Positions 1 to 13,548 are shown, counted from the stretch's first letter. The stretch: 64,000 nt of DNA from Glandiceps talaboti (GCF_964340395.1 NC_135559.1:6221259-6285258), one strand, 5' to 3'. Made by a program: numbers and translations. The notes: generated by a model from the letters alone, not told the origin.

Positions 1-778
1 AAACGTGTAGTAAATAAACGATTTTTTCTTGATCTCTAATTAATGTGTGTCTGATATTACGTTTTATTTGTAGCCCTGTTTGAGAAAAATATTTTTAGCG
101 AAACACAAGTAGGAAAACCAAAACTACACCCAAGGGATCATCAAAATATCATAATGATTATGATGACTACATCTCAAAATGACATGCTAAATTTATTTCC
201 CTACACACTATGACAACTTGACATGATAAATACTGAACACTGCCGAGTTCCAGGCATGGGGTTAGAAATGTCAGTCATGAATACAACCCAGATTCTTTGA
301 AAATACAAGCTATGAGTATAAACAGCCGGAAATAAACACGATAAAAGTGTTGCATTTACGTCCTCAACGCTAGCTGTTGACGCTGTTTTGTCCGAGTGCC
401 ATTGGTGCAAGCACTTCTTGTTGTCATCGTCGCCCTCGGCCAACGACGATGCATGTTGCAAAGTTGCCAACGACAACAACTTTGTTAAAAGGCATCTTCT
501 GCGCATGTGCATTTTTCAACATCGATGGTGTCGCATAGTATATTAGGCCATCGACGATGACGACTTGTTAAAAGGCATCAACGATGATGTCGCATACTTG
601 GCCAACGATGACGAAAACTTTTGTATGCATGGTGATGGTGATGACGACGACGATGAAGGTCCACATTGGCGTGTGTAGCTAGTTTTATCGTCGACAACAG
701 CCGATGACGACGACGACTTTGATAGGCTTTTTCTATGCAATGTAGCGTTGTCGACGATGGTCCCAACCGGCTTTCCAT

Positions 779-812
<34 letters not shown>

Positions 813-886
813 CCAACACTACCACCACCACCACCATCGTCGTCATCATCATCATCACCACCACCACCACCACCACCACCACCACC

Positions 887-920
<34 letters not shown>

Positions 921-1171
921 TCATCATCACAACAACCACCACCATCGTCGCCGTCGCCGTCGCCACCACCACCACCACCACCACCACCACCACCACCACC
1001 ACCACCACCACCACCACCACAACCATTACTATATGACCACCATACTTTGTGTCTGATCTTATTATCAAAATTCACGATCTATTAAAAATAAGAAACCATT
1101 TCTATGAATAAAAATACCACCTACCCATCGTCGTCATCATCATCATCACCACCACCACCACCACCACCACC

Positions 1172-1229
<58 letters not shown>

Positions 1230-1401
1230 CAACAACCACCACCATCGTCGCCGTCGCCGTCGCCACCACCACCACCACCACCACCACCACCACCACCACC
1301 ACCACCACCACCACCACCACAACCATTACTATATGACCACCATACTTTGTGTCTGATCTTATTATCAAAATTCACGATCTATTAAAAATAAGAAACCATT
1401 T
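1..1401. other. Region downstream of SLC7 gene, triplet-repeat rich
   Basis: Positions 1-540 show no recognisable gene. From 540 to 780 there are scattered CGA/GAC-type triplets. From 778 onward the DNA is CAT/CAC triplet microsatellite. Low-complexity open frames here (poly-His, poly-Ser, poly-Pro, poly-Val) are repeat artefacts. The stretch just below 1402 should carry the 3' UTR of the minus-strand SLC7 gene, but no convincing polyadenylation signal was chosen. Confidence 0.6.
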
Positions 1402-1428
1402 CTATGAATAAAAATACCACCTACCCAT
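829..1428. repeat. About 300-bp direct tandem duplication with CAC/CAT triplet tracts
   Basis: Positions 1021-1128 recur almost exactly at 1321-1428, an offset of 300. Upstream of this, each copy holds a (CAT)n-(CAC)n block and a CGTCGC block, with a slightly different offset because the CAT tract length differs. The duplicated unit includes the final codons and stop of the SLC7 gene, so the upstream copy at 1105-1128 is a fossil of that coding end. Confidence 0.85.
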
Positions 1429-2766
1429 ATAAGGTTGAAGGTATCCAGTTATATTTTGCTGGTAAATGAACAAGTAATAAATTGGTATTCCTGTGAAAGC
1501 CATTCCAATACCACCCAGTGTTGTTGTAGGTGAATTGACAATTGGAGCCACAACGAGAAATATGCATACACATAGGAATATAATATGAAGTATGATGGGT
1601 AACTGTAACATATAAATCAAGATAATACATTATCAATGACATAGTGTCAATATGCATTCCGTGATGATATACATTCCACGATGATACAACTCGGTAACTT
1701 GTGAATACTCCCTCGAGCATAGAGAGTACCGGCAAGGGTTGGACCTCGATAGTTGAAGCGAGTAATTAATGACATACATGTCATGTAGACTGACAGATCA
1801 TTAGTTAAACACATTTCTAACGACTGTGTAATGGAGGTCGAGTTTCCAAAACGACGAATATTCCAGTTTAATAATGCCAGTGCTCCTCTGAAATCTTCAG
1901 TAAAACTATATTAATATCTTGATTCGGATATAAATCAAAATATAACTTGTTGTTCCATGTCTCATAGAGTCTAACATTCATTTCACAAAGTTTCATCGAA
2001 ACCATTTATCATTTTAGCTATTCGGCTTATAAAGAAAGAAAGGATCGGGCAAACAAACGGGGGTGTTTTTAGTAGCTATATATCCTGCTAAATAACAAAC
2101 AAACAAACAAACAAACAAACAGACAAACAAACACACAAACAAACAAACAAACAAACAAACAAGACAGACACCCAGGGATCAAAACATATCCTCCGCTCAA
2201 CTTACAGCTAGTGGTGGTTTATGGTAATGTCATTTTGATGGTCATTCATGATATTTGAATTAAGTAATTATAGATACTTCTGTACTACCATTGTTTTACC
2301 AAGATTTTACAAAACTTCATTTTAATCTTGAAACTTAGGTGCTTCATACACTACCTAACAAATAGTCAAATTGTGGAAAACAAAAACACAAATAAACTAA
2401 ATTTGCCGGTATCATACAATAGCTGACAGCTGTACTTTGGTCTTACCTTCAAAGGCCTCTTCATTTCTGGTTTGGAATACCTTAGGTAGATCAACCCAGC
2501 TGTCACAATTCCAAATGCTAGGTACGCCAATGTTGAAACGAACGATATGAATTTGGAAATTTTGTTACTGAATGTTAGCATCAGTATGGCGATGGTGCAC
2601 TATAAAATACACAATGACATTATATCAGCTTTCATTCTTAACTTGTGTAGATGCTCTATTAGGACATGACAAAAGGAGTGATCCAATGGATGTCCCTGGG
2701 GGCCAAATTGTTGACTTTTCAGACTCGAACCCGCTTGTAATGCACGCATGTACACACGAACGCACG

Positions 2767-2797
<31 letters not shown>

Positions 2798-4669
2798 ACA
2801 CACACGCACGCACATACATACATACATACACACACGCACGCACGCACACACACACATACATACACACATACATACATACATACATACATACATACATACA
2901 TACATACATGCACACATACATACACACATACATACATACACATACATACACACATATGCACATACATACATACATACATACATACATACACACATACATA
3001 CATACATACATACATACATACATACATACACACACATACATACATACATACATACATACATACATACATACATACATACATACACACATACATACAATAC
3101 ATACATACATACATACATACATACACACATATGCACATACATACATACATACATACATACATACATACATACATACATACATACATACATACATACATAC
3201 ATACATACATACATACATTAAAGATAGCTGCTGGCATTGGTGTAAAACGGGATACGTTGATCATAGCTAGGAATTGTGGTAAATGACCTTCTCGAGCTCC
3301 AACAAAGGTTAGCCTACATAGAACAACAAAAGATACATTTAATTTGCAGGTAAGCAAATTGTATGCTGCATTGTGTTTAACAACTCAATCTTGTAGAGCT
3401 GATGACAATAATAGTATGGCCTATATTATTTAACAGAGTATCCAAAAGTTCCGTAGTCTATGTATACTGCATAACACCTCCATCATTCTGTCTCAACCCA
3501 GATTTGTCTATAGTGTAACAGTACCAACATACTAGGTATGTATTCAGTGTAGACAGTTTGCACAGTCAGATAACACACATATACACCTTTATACGTCACC
3601 TGTCACCAATCTCGCATTCTGATTGGTCGAGAGCCCTGCAGATACACAGGCGTATTTTTCACCAACAGCCGTATTTTTGCTTGTTGTATCACGTGATCAC
3701 TGCACGTCCCCTTGTAAACAAATCTAGCAGACAACTAGAAATACAGCTATAACCAGCATTTCCAATGCCAAATTTGTTGTCAACCGAACAAAATATCACC
3801 GTTGTATAAATTGTAACAAGTCTTTGAACTGTACTTTTCATGTTACAGGGAAAAAGCCAAACATTTCACACAGAACGGCGAAAGTCCAGTGACGGCGAAC
3901 TCGCGGTCGTCACGCGATCGTAAACATTAATTCCTAAATTTATGAAGGATATGAAAATTACCACCACAGAGGGTGCAGTTTTTGCCTAACTAGAACAAGA
4001 AAGCATATCACGAACATTTTTGTACATTTAATGGAATACATTACGCAAAACAAAGACGCACTCATTTTTCAGCTGATGGTTATAAGTTTGAATATATCGC
4101 TGAGTGATATGCAAATAGTAAACAATACGTCATACTACTGAGCAAACGCGCACTCTGATTGGATGATAAAGTTAAGGCTAACGTGTAAACAACCGCATTG
4201 CAGTTATCGGAGTGGTGCATGATACTACGCTCAACAGTATAACGCGGAAGTGATTTTATTTAAAAATGAAACAGCATTTTTAGACATTCAAAAATGAATT
4301 CATCGTCGCAGGTGACGTATAAGTATGTTATTTGCCAAATACTGTTCCACATCTTGCTGCTCGAGTTAATTTTTCCGGTATAACGGCTCGCCTCCGGCTC
4401 TCCGTTATTACCGGAAAAATTACCTCTCGCAGCAAGATATGGAACGGTATTTGGCAAATAACATATACGTACAATACGTACATATGAATAGATAGAACAA
4501 TACCTTGTCTTAAATTTTAAGAGATTTACCTTGAGATAGTGAATAAGGATGCATTCATTGAGCCTAGTGTTGATATGGCAACAGCTACTGACATAATCCA
4601 GGCCATTGAACCAAATGCAATCTCACCAAACGTCTATATCAAAGTAAATACATATATAATTATCCTTTG

Positions 4670-4749
<80 letters not shown>

Positions 4750-4775
4750 ATCGATCGATCGATCGATCGAGATCG

Positions 4776-4829
<54 letters not shown>

Positions 4830-5392
4830 CAATCAATCAATCAATCAATCAATCAATTTACAAAACTCATTCGTCCATCTGCTATCCGTCTTTTCATTCC
4901 CAGACAGACATATAAATCGTCAAACCAGCCATCTATTCACTTGTCTATCCATCCAGCATCAATGAAACCACCAAAACCACCTCGTGCCACTAACAAGTCA
5001 ATTTATCTATTATTCCCACATCAACATGAATTGACGTCCTATTATGTCCTGCCATGCATATGGTAACCAACAAATCATCTATCCACTACCAAATATTCCA
5101 ACCACATATCCAGTTATGATCTATTCATGTCCATTGGTCACCCATTCTATGACTTATCCGCATCCCCATACATTGACCAATTTACTCATCTATCCATTTG
5201 TCCACCCATCCGTTTTCCCTCCCTCTTTTCCCCTCTCTCCCTCCCTACCTCCCTCTCTCCATCAATCAATCCATTCACTATCTCTCCTCCCTCCTTCCCT
5301 CTTCTCCATCTATCCACACCTGCACCTTTTCATCCTTCCATCCATCCATCCATCCATCCATCCATCCATCCATTCATTCACTGTTACACTCA

Positions 5393-5451
<59 letters not shown>

Positions 5452-6319
5452 TCCATCTAAATAGGATGGCTTTATATTCATTCATCTCTATAAAAAGACT
5501 CACCACAGCTACAGCATCACTCCAATACCAGTGATGTGGTTGCAATACTACAAAGTACGCCAAGTTTGTCAATATGTAGACGATGGTAACTATAGGAACG
5601 GATATCAAAACTGAACGTAACAACATTCTGAAAAGAGAAAACCATTGTATATTTGTCGGTACGCTACAAGCAGCTTATGATGAAATAATGTTTTCTCACA
5701 CCGACTCAGTTTTATTACATGAAAGTTATACGACTTTGAGAAGTGCCATTCAGCTTAAGCGAAGTCATATTTTTGCTTGTTACACTAGTGATTGATTTGA
5801 ATGTATATATAGTGAGTAAAGCGCTAATTACCTCAAAAGTGTTATAACTGGTTTGAATATTGTGAGTGTGGCGCTAATTACCTTGTTGGAGTCACGAGCT
5901 CCTCTGTTACAAAGGTAACAGCAGTCCTGAAGAAAAAGGAAAATGAATAACATTTTTTTACGATAATTCTCACTCATTATCTCTGTCTTCATTCATAGAA
6001 ACAGAGCTAGTGCCAGTGTCAAATATTGTAAAATACCTTTAATTTTTGTCTACTTTTCCACCTAATCATAAAACGTGTAATTACCACCAGGTGACGTCAT
6101 ACAATGTTATTTGATACCCACGTCACACCAATCATATCATAAAAAAGATACGTGCTGTTGTTTTCAGGATCGAAAATAAATCTAGCGAAAGTACGCAATA
6201 TAATTATGTAATTCAGAACTTTTTCCAGTTGCATACCATTTGTACCATAGGTTTATATTTTTTTGTAAAAGTATATGAATTGAGTAGATAGATAATAATT
6301 AAAATATGTATACATAAAA

Positions 6320-6369
<50 letters not shown>

Positions 6370-6432
6370 GTGTGTATGTATGTATGTATGTATGTATGTA
6401 TGTATGTATGTATGTATGTATGTATGTGACTG

Positions 6433-6467
<35 letters not shown>

Positions 6468-8619
6468 ACTTACCAACCGTCATAGGCATACAAAGCAAAC
6501 AGAAATGCTGACGCTATTTGTGATGCTGATACAGAGTCACCAGTGAATGGTTCTTCCAGGTTGTCCGTCTCTCCTGCATGCAGTGAGAAAACATAAAGAT
6601 AAAACATTATGATCCTCCTTTTTAAAGACTTTTCCGTAATGTCAATGTACACGACAATAATCTTATATATCTAATTTTGTCACAGCACTTTGAGAATATG
6701 ATCAGTCTTACCTCTTCCTAAGTACACCATCCCTGTCACGATTACAACGCATAGTGCAGCTACCTTGGTGGACGTCAGAATTATTTGAAGAACTGTTGCA
6801 CTTTTAATTTGTAAACAATTTATATATGTTACAAAACCTAAACAAATAAAAAAGATGAAATGAATGACCACATGAAGTGTAGTGTTCAATTATTTGCATG
6901 TTTTAGAAGCTAGAAATAAAATAATGATAAAATGTCAGGAAAAGATTCGATATGAAACCGAATTTGTACTTCCTAACAATACAATAATGTCAGTGTTTGT
7001 CAAGTTACGAATTTCATTTGTCTATGGTGGCCTTTTGAAGTTGTAACTTTATACCATAATGATAAAGTACTCCATTACTCAACCATATATGTTAACGTGA
7101 CAGCACGGATGATGAATATATAATTAACCTGATTAAAATCTGATGTATATGTCGGCTAATCGTTCATTGTTATTTTACCTCGGTATTTTTGCTTCCATTG
7201 ATGACCTTCGTGATACATGTTTACGTTTTCGTCTTGGTGGCGGCCTCCTCTGGAGGAATTCGTGGCCATCAAGACGAAAACTTAAACATGTATCACAAAG
7301 GTCAATTGAAGCAAAAATACCGAGGTCAAAAAACAATGAACGATTAGCCGCCATATACATCAGATCTGAATCAGATTGGGATAACAAATGAAACAATTTT
7401 ACCATATATTTGTCCCTATTAAAATACAATGACACAGTACAAAATTAACAAAGTGTGTGGACCCTCTCTCCCATTTTTTTTTCTTATCAATGGCTTAAAA
7501 ACCATATGTGAAACACTATACTCCAAGGCCATATTTATGCATTGTTTTCCGTCAAGGTTATTGATCTTTGATATGAATAAATTTGAATATATAATTATGT
7601 CCAGATAGATGAATAGATGAATAAAGAAAAGAAAATTGAATATGCATGATTTGTAGAATCATGTTACAACAAGTAAAAAATCTGTGAATGCACAAATTCG
7701 AAATAATACCAATTCTGCTCACCTGAATAGTAAACCATTAAAATCTCTTTTTCCTTTCAGATATATGACAACAACACATATTGACATGCAGATTCAGAAA
7801 TATAGCATCACAAATAAGTTGACATCAATATTTTTAACAGTGTTGCACAGGGGGACCGTGAATTTGAGTTTTTAGACATTATATTGATTCAGTACATGGT
7901 GTCCAACAAGCAGAGATGAAAAATTGATACAGCACGTAATTACTGAGCTTTCTTATTAAATAGACTAATTTCACAACGTTTATTATCAGGGTTAGAACTG
8001 CTGTATACACTGTAGCAAATATAATTATTAAAATAGGTAATATTAGCCACTAGTGTGATTATATTGGATACATATACTTACATATGGTCGTCACAGCTAT
8101 TAATGGAAACACAGCTGGCGGTGGTGGCTGGTAGAGGAATATAGCCCTGGTGACATATTCAGAGAACGTCAATGCACGAATTGCAAGGGAGGCTGGTTCT
8201 ACTAGTGTAACATTGATCCATAGATTCAAAAACGCAAGTAAAGGTCCAAATGCTTCTAATATGTACACATAGAAACTTCCAGATTTCGGGACTGTGATTC
8301 CAAACTCTGTGAAAGATAGAGCGCCAAGGAGACTAACGAGGCCTCCTGCTGCCCAAATAAGGAGAGCCGCTCCTGGTGAACCACTGTTTATGAAAACACC
8401 AGTAGGCGAAACAAAAATACCGGCGCCAATGATCGTACCAACCATGAACGCAACCCCGTCTACAGTTGTTAAAGTTTTCTTGAGGACAACAGCGTTCTTC
8501 GATCCACATTGAGGTGCCTCTGTCGTGGTTTCTGCGTCGGCAGCATTGAAACTGGTACCTAAAAGATGACTGTTTTCTGTCTTTTCTGACGTAGAACGTT
8601 TGAAACAAGAACCTGACAT
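1402..8619 (-). CDS. SLC7-family amino-acid transporter, 9 coding exons, 495 aa
   Basis: Predicted plasma-membrane amino-acid permease of the APC superfamily, LAT/y+LAT/b0,+ branch (SLC7). Exons in coding order, minus strand: 8082-8619, 6712-6837, 6474-6573, 5882-5926, 5504-5627, 4530-4633, 3217-3313, 2447-2599, 1402-1602. They total 1488 nt and keep frame at every GT-AG junction. Seen: the helix-1 substrate motif GTIIGAGIFVSP at residues 61-72, then TFVTEELVTPTR, TFGEIAFGSMAW and FVGAREGHLPQ, all in family order, with many hydrophobic segments (family norm is about 12). The length fits the family (about 490-535 aa). The start is the first Met, 60 residues before the helix-1 motif. Odd: the loop after helix 3 (about residues 155-170) has no cysteine where heteromeric family members bind their heavy chain. 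The exon ending at 3217 takes its donor from a GTAT microsatellite. The last codons and stop are duplicated downstream at 1105-1128. The family call is firm, the exact subtype is not. Confidence 0.9.
2097..2162. repeat. (CAAA)n microsatellite
   Basis: Tetranucleotide tract with few interruptions, in the last intron of the SLC7 gene. Confidence 0.9.
2766..3216. repeat. (CA)n / (CATA)n compound microsatellite touching an SLC7 exon
   Basis: CA repeats with ACGC interruptions lead into more than 350 bp of CATA repeats. The tract runs right up to the exon at 3217-3313, so on the minus strand the 5' splice site GTATGT is itself the first repeat unit. Confidence 0.92.
3589..4470 (+). mobile_element. 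About 880-bp non-autonomous DNA element, copy 1
   Basis: A body bounded by the inverted 14-mer TTATACGTCACCTG (start at 3589, complement ending about 4323) is followed by a foldback hairpin of about 145 bp, with arms TATTTGCCAAATAC... at about 4324-4467. The whole block recurs in inverted orientation at 47979-48862. No transposase frame is visible. It lies in the SLC7 intron between the exons 3217-3313 and 4530-4633. Confidence 0.8.
4669..4856. repeat. (TCAA)n microsatellite with (TCGA)n core
   Basis: TCAA units flank a short TCGA block at about 4746-4771. The tract ends the SLC7 intron 34 nt upstream (minus strand) of the exon 4530-4633. Confidence 0.92.
5339..5450. repeat. (CATC)n and (TCTG)n microsatellites
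   Basis: CATC units at 5339-5372 and TCTG units at 5394-5450. The TCTG tract starts about 50 nt inside the intron from the SLC7 donor at 5503. Confidence 0.9.
6322..6467. repeat. (TG)n-(TATG)n-(TCTG)n compound microsatellite
   Basis: Three repeat types follow one another without gaps. On the minus strand the tract begins only a few bases after the SLC7 donor at 6473. Confidence 0.92.
7129..7373. mobile_element. Foldback MITE, about 245 bp, in SLC7 intron 1
   Basis: The two halves are reverse complements nearly end to end. ATCTGATGTATATG at 7138 pairs with CATATACATCAGAT ending at 7365, and the arms extend outward to 7129 and 7373. Only about 30 bp in the middle (around 7245) are unpaired. 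The open frames seen on both strands here are products of the palindrome, not genes. Confidence 0.8.
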
Positions 8620-9517
8620 GTTGGTGTGTATCAGTTTTCTCTAATTCAACAACACTGTTGGATACACCACCAGATTAAAGTGGTTGACCTCGCCAGTATG
8701 TCAGCAAAGCAAGAAACAAGTGAACGGACATGTGACTGTTTCCGAAATAGTCGATAATAACAGGTGAAGCAGCATATGGTGTTTAACTGAACAATGGGGC
8801 CACCAATCACTATTGCATGACGCTCGGTCAATGTAATTCAATAGAACAAGATAATGTCATGCTGAAGTATGTACAAACGTACTAACCAAAATCGGTATAG
8901 TCTGGCCATGAGAGAGCCTACTTATTCAATATGGTTTTTAAGGACATTTCAATTACGTCATCAAAGTTAACTCTTTTCGAATTATTTTGGATGTAAACAA
9001 TCATTGCAGCAAGTAGTAATGTTTCAAATCAATTTATTTTATAAGAATCGGCGATTCAAACATTCATAGCAAGCAACCAATACTCCTCATCTTTAATTTT
9101 ATTATTCCAAGAGTTTATTTCCTTCAGATCCTAAATAGTCATGAATATTAAGTATGCATTTAATAAATATTCATGTCTGTTGAGGGTCATGCAGCAGTGA
9201 TTTTCCTCTGAAAGAACAATACAGGTGAAAAGAGTTGAAATTTGGAGTTTCTCTAGGCAAGTTTCAATAGAAATCATGAGAGACTCTCCAGAACACAAAA
9301 TTTATGAATATATCTTTCATTTGGGAGTGCTGTGCAGTCACGCGAGATTTCAAGATTTTAGGTGCAAAACAAAACATAACATTATAAATAATACACTAAA
9401 TCACAATCACCACTTTACCAGTCTAATGGTGAAGTAATGTCTGTAATGTGATATCTATCAAAGAAAAATCACATTTACATTTTGAGATATCCTGCTAGCA
9501 AACACAAAAACAAACAC

Positions 9518-9520
<3 letters not shown>

Positions 9521-9570
<50 letters not shown>

Positions 9571-9675
9571 CAAGCAATATCTCCGTCCGTCCAACCCCCG
9601 TTTCTGGAGATATCTAGAGGAGACACAGTATGAGCCAATGACTTATCACCAAAGACAACAGGCTCGGGAAAACGC

Positions 9676-9706
<31 letters not shown>

Positions 9707-9733
9707 TGTATGTATGTATGTATGTATGTATGT
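9521..9733. repeat. (ACAG)n and (TATG)n microsatellites
   Basis: ACAG units at 9521-9569 and TATG units at 9678-9733, separated by about 110 bp of ordinary sequence. Confidence 0.9.
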
Positions 9734-10031
9734 GTGTGTGTTGTGTATATATGGCCAGCTGAGTGGACAAAAACCAAGACACTATTTTGAAGTCTACAAA
9801 TATTTTACTCTGACAATAACATATGACATGGTTATTATAAAATAGTTAGATCCATTTCATAATTAATATAGCATAAACTATTTTTGAAATTAAAAAAAAA
9901 GATAACATAATTTCTTAATTACTCTGTATTCACCGTGTACTTTTTGGATCATCTACGGAAGAATATCATTAGTTGTGATATGTATCTTATCTGAACTCTA
10001 TTGACATGTAATCTATTTTGTTCGCCCTTGT

Positions 10032-10267
<236 letters not shown>

Positions 10268-12130
10268 AGATGTCTACAGGATTACCCCATTTACAGACAC
10301 TCAGAAAAGACAACAAAACAAATATGAAAACAAAGATAAAATTAACAAAGTACTGTAAATTTTAAAAATCAACTTTTTTGTAAGACATTTTTTCTAAAAT
10401 AACTGAGTAGAATTAAAATGAGTCGGAGATTCCTGTTAAACTTTTAAAACGTTTATATAAAAAGACTTCATCCAGTAATTTCCTACGAGATTGAAGGCTT
10501 TGAATATTAACTTACTAACAAAAATTACTATAATCAAGGCTATCTCTTTTACCATGTAAGGATTTTCAAAAAGAAAGAAGACAGAGAAATTTATCCTGGA
10601 CGCTTTCAATTTCAGTGATTACATATAATAAAGCACTTCATTTCCAAAATTATAAAAATGGTAAATTTTTTACAATAATGTATAGTTCGAAGAGGTGCTT
10701 TTCAATCCAGTACAGATTTCGTTGAATAACCGTCTACTGCCTCAAGTCAAAGCGCCGGCTTTTGTTGATCAAAGGTAAACCTAAAATCTCTTCTTGTTTA
10801 TACCAATTTCAACAGGGTCCGTTCGAGTCCTGTAATGGAATAAACAAGAGTCAACGATAGGGGCGCGTCCTTAAACACAGTGAGTGACGGTAAGCAATAT
10901 TTTCAATGGATTTTATTTTAGCTGAAAAACCATACCAGTGGATATGGTGAAAATACATTCCAAGAGAAAATTTAGCATTTCTTAGATTAGTATAAACTAT
11001 CTCTGTTTATTAAAATTATTTATTTGTTTGAAATTTAATTAATAAACACAAATTGTTCGCCTGGCATTACTTACTGGTCTGGGAGAGGACATTGAGGGCG
11101 CCCTTCTGTCAAAACTACAAAAAACATGTACAAGATGCAAACTCAGTTTTTGTGTCCCTTCCTTTGTAGTCAAATGATTGCTGGGATAATTTCAGTGTTT
11201 TGTATATGTGCTTATGGTTAAGGGCACCCCAGTTTCTACACTTCTGTCTAGTGTTGTTCCTGTACATAAAACAATACTCTTAAAATCTCACCAACAAGAT
11301 TGGCAAGTGAAGGTTTGAACTTGGCCGTTTGAAATAATAAAAAAAATCATAGGGTACATGGAGTTGTTGTCACAAGGAATGCTACAATCTTTATTTTCCC
11401 TCGATATTCGCCGGCCATATTGGATTCTAAAATGGCGTCACATGTTGTCATATATCCTTCTATCCCATTAAAAAAAATGTTGACCTTAATTTTTTTTCTT
11501 GATGTTAAGTGAAAAATAGTAAATAATTGAAAGAAATCTATTTACCATTGCTATTATACCATCCGTTGGTTGGCGTGAGTCTGAATTTTGTAGATTCTAC
11601 TTCTCCTCTGTATTGTTATTTATATTTGATCCAACGTTGGGAGATTTGTTGGATTCTTTCGAGTTCTGTTTATTCTTGTTTTTCGATCTCCGTACTCCAT
11701 TGTGAAGACTTTGAATAGGAAAAGAAAAAAAGAACATATCAATAAAATAATATTATAGTAATGTTGAAAAAAAAGTGTCTATGTCTTCATGATATAGTGG
11801 CCTAATTTTACCGAGTACAAATAGATAGAATGTATTTTTCGACACCTTAGTATTTATCTAAATATTAACAAGTTTATTTTTTGACTTTTCTATTTGAAAT
11901 GTTATCATTAATGTAATATTACACCTGGTTGAAGGTACCATAGAATTGGAATACTATTTAAATTTACAAAAATAGAATATACCAGAATAAATTAACAAAG
12001 TACCCGGATGAAACTAATATCCTCATTATGAAACATGAAGAGAGTAAAATAACACAGGTAGTATTGTAATATCACACCATTTTCATTTTCATGAATATAG
12101 AGGTGATCAGGATTTGGTGATTAAACACTC

Positions 12131-12235
12131 ACAATTGTCCTATAGGGTCATTCCAATTGAGTTACAATTGTCCTATAGGGTCATTCCAATTGAGTTACAA
12201 TTGTCCTATAGGGTCATTCCAATTGAGTTACATTT
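12131..12235. repeat. 33-bp tandem repeat, three copies
   Basis: Three essentially identical 33-bp units begin at 12131, each starting ACAATTGTCCTATAGGG. The unit contains small palindromes (CAATTG, CCTATAGG). No gene overlaps. Confidence 0.93.
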
Positions 12236-13083
12236 GTTGTATACAAATGTAGACATATTTCATGATGTCTGTTTCAACATGGAAGCACTATGAAACGTAC
12301 ACTAGTTGTATCATTTTACTTTTATTGGAGTCAGACGCATCCATGTTTCGAACAAATGTCTTTTCAGTTGTAGCTGTCTAAATGGGATGATCTCACAATA
12401 TAATCCAAATGTAGTCATAAAACAGCTGTAGGTGTTCAACAATTGACGGATATACCTAGATTTCTCATTTTTCTCAACCACTGTGTATCTTATATATACA
12501 AATTTATATGTCGAAGGTTGGACTGACCTACACGTCATGGATGGTGCTTTGCTCTCTGGTAGTACACCGAATATGTACAATTATAACATAAATGGGGCAC
12601 AAGTTGAGCTTAATCTTTTTGGGGCGTTCTTCTGCAAATTTAGTATGCACTCGCAGTGTTGTACTTATGAAATTTACACTTAATTCATTTGGAATTGGTT
12701 GAACTCAAACCTGGTATTAAGATAGCTTATTAAACTATCCGGTGAAGTAATGTTGTATTTTGAAATGTAAAAGCCGAAAACCGTTGCTATGCAAACAACT
12801 ATTCTAAAAATACCAGAAGACAATTGTATTGTGATAGAAAGCATGTATTAATATTAACATTATATTAGAATAGGCAAGGTTGTAAATATGTTCACTTGAC
12901 TGAAAAACCTACAAACTCAGCTTGTGCCATCATAATACTTTAGATTAAATTTAAGGACCAGCAAAAGAGTCGAGTAATGCAGTTACCGTACGTATATGCG
13001 TCGGTCGACGTCGTGTTCGAATTCTACACTGACCGGATTATCATAAAAGGACGCGTGGGTTGAGTGAACCTTACCTCAACATT

Positions 13084-13158
<75 letters not shown>
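13084..13158. repeat. (CA)n microsatellite
   Basis: An uninterrupted CA tract of about 75 bp. Confidence 0.95.
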
Positions 13159-13159
<1 letters not shown>

Positions 13160-13548
13160 TACCTGGACAACGTACGCTTGTAAAATCAGAGAGGAACAAA
13201 ATAAATAAAACTTTTCCCCAAAAAAAAATTTGTCCAATTTTTTTTCAAAGGATATAGACAAAACTGTAAATAAAGGTACCAGTGAGATAACAGGTTTCTT
13301 AGTAATATTACCCGTATTTACAACAACGCGACCGAAATGTATACATTTAGAATAGTACATCAATAATAGAGGTTACACCCACTTATCATTATTTCACGTT
13401 AGTATGGATAGTATTGAGAAATGTACTTTGCTGACATTGGTAGGTATAGTATAGAGACCCGTACTGTGTTGACATCGGTATGTAGTATAGAGAGTGACCC
13501 GTACTGTACATGTGTTGACATTGGTAGGTACATTGTAGTATCTTGGAC

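Noticed and set aside
735-1385. Long open frames encoding poly-Ser/Pro, poly-His, poly-Val/Met and poly-Gly/Asp
   Set aside because: They are the reading frames of CAT/CAC microsatellites on both strands, with no start context or splice support.
2572-3357. Open frames with HTYI or MYVC repeats
   Set aside because: They translate the CATA microsatellite. Only the short end at 3217-3313 on the minus strand is a real exon (SLC7).
4260-4457. A peptide (MPNTVPYLAARGNF...) occurring at two loci, here and at 47967-48167, as a possible conserved small gene
   Set aside because: Both lie inside the inverted 880-bp element and come from its hairpin, so the match is DNA repeat identity, not protein conservation.
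7143-7435. Similar frames on both strands as overlapping genes
   Set aside because: The region is a palindrome, so both strands necessarily encode the same peptide.
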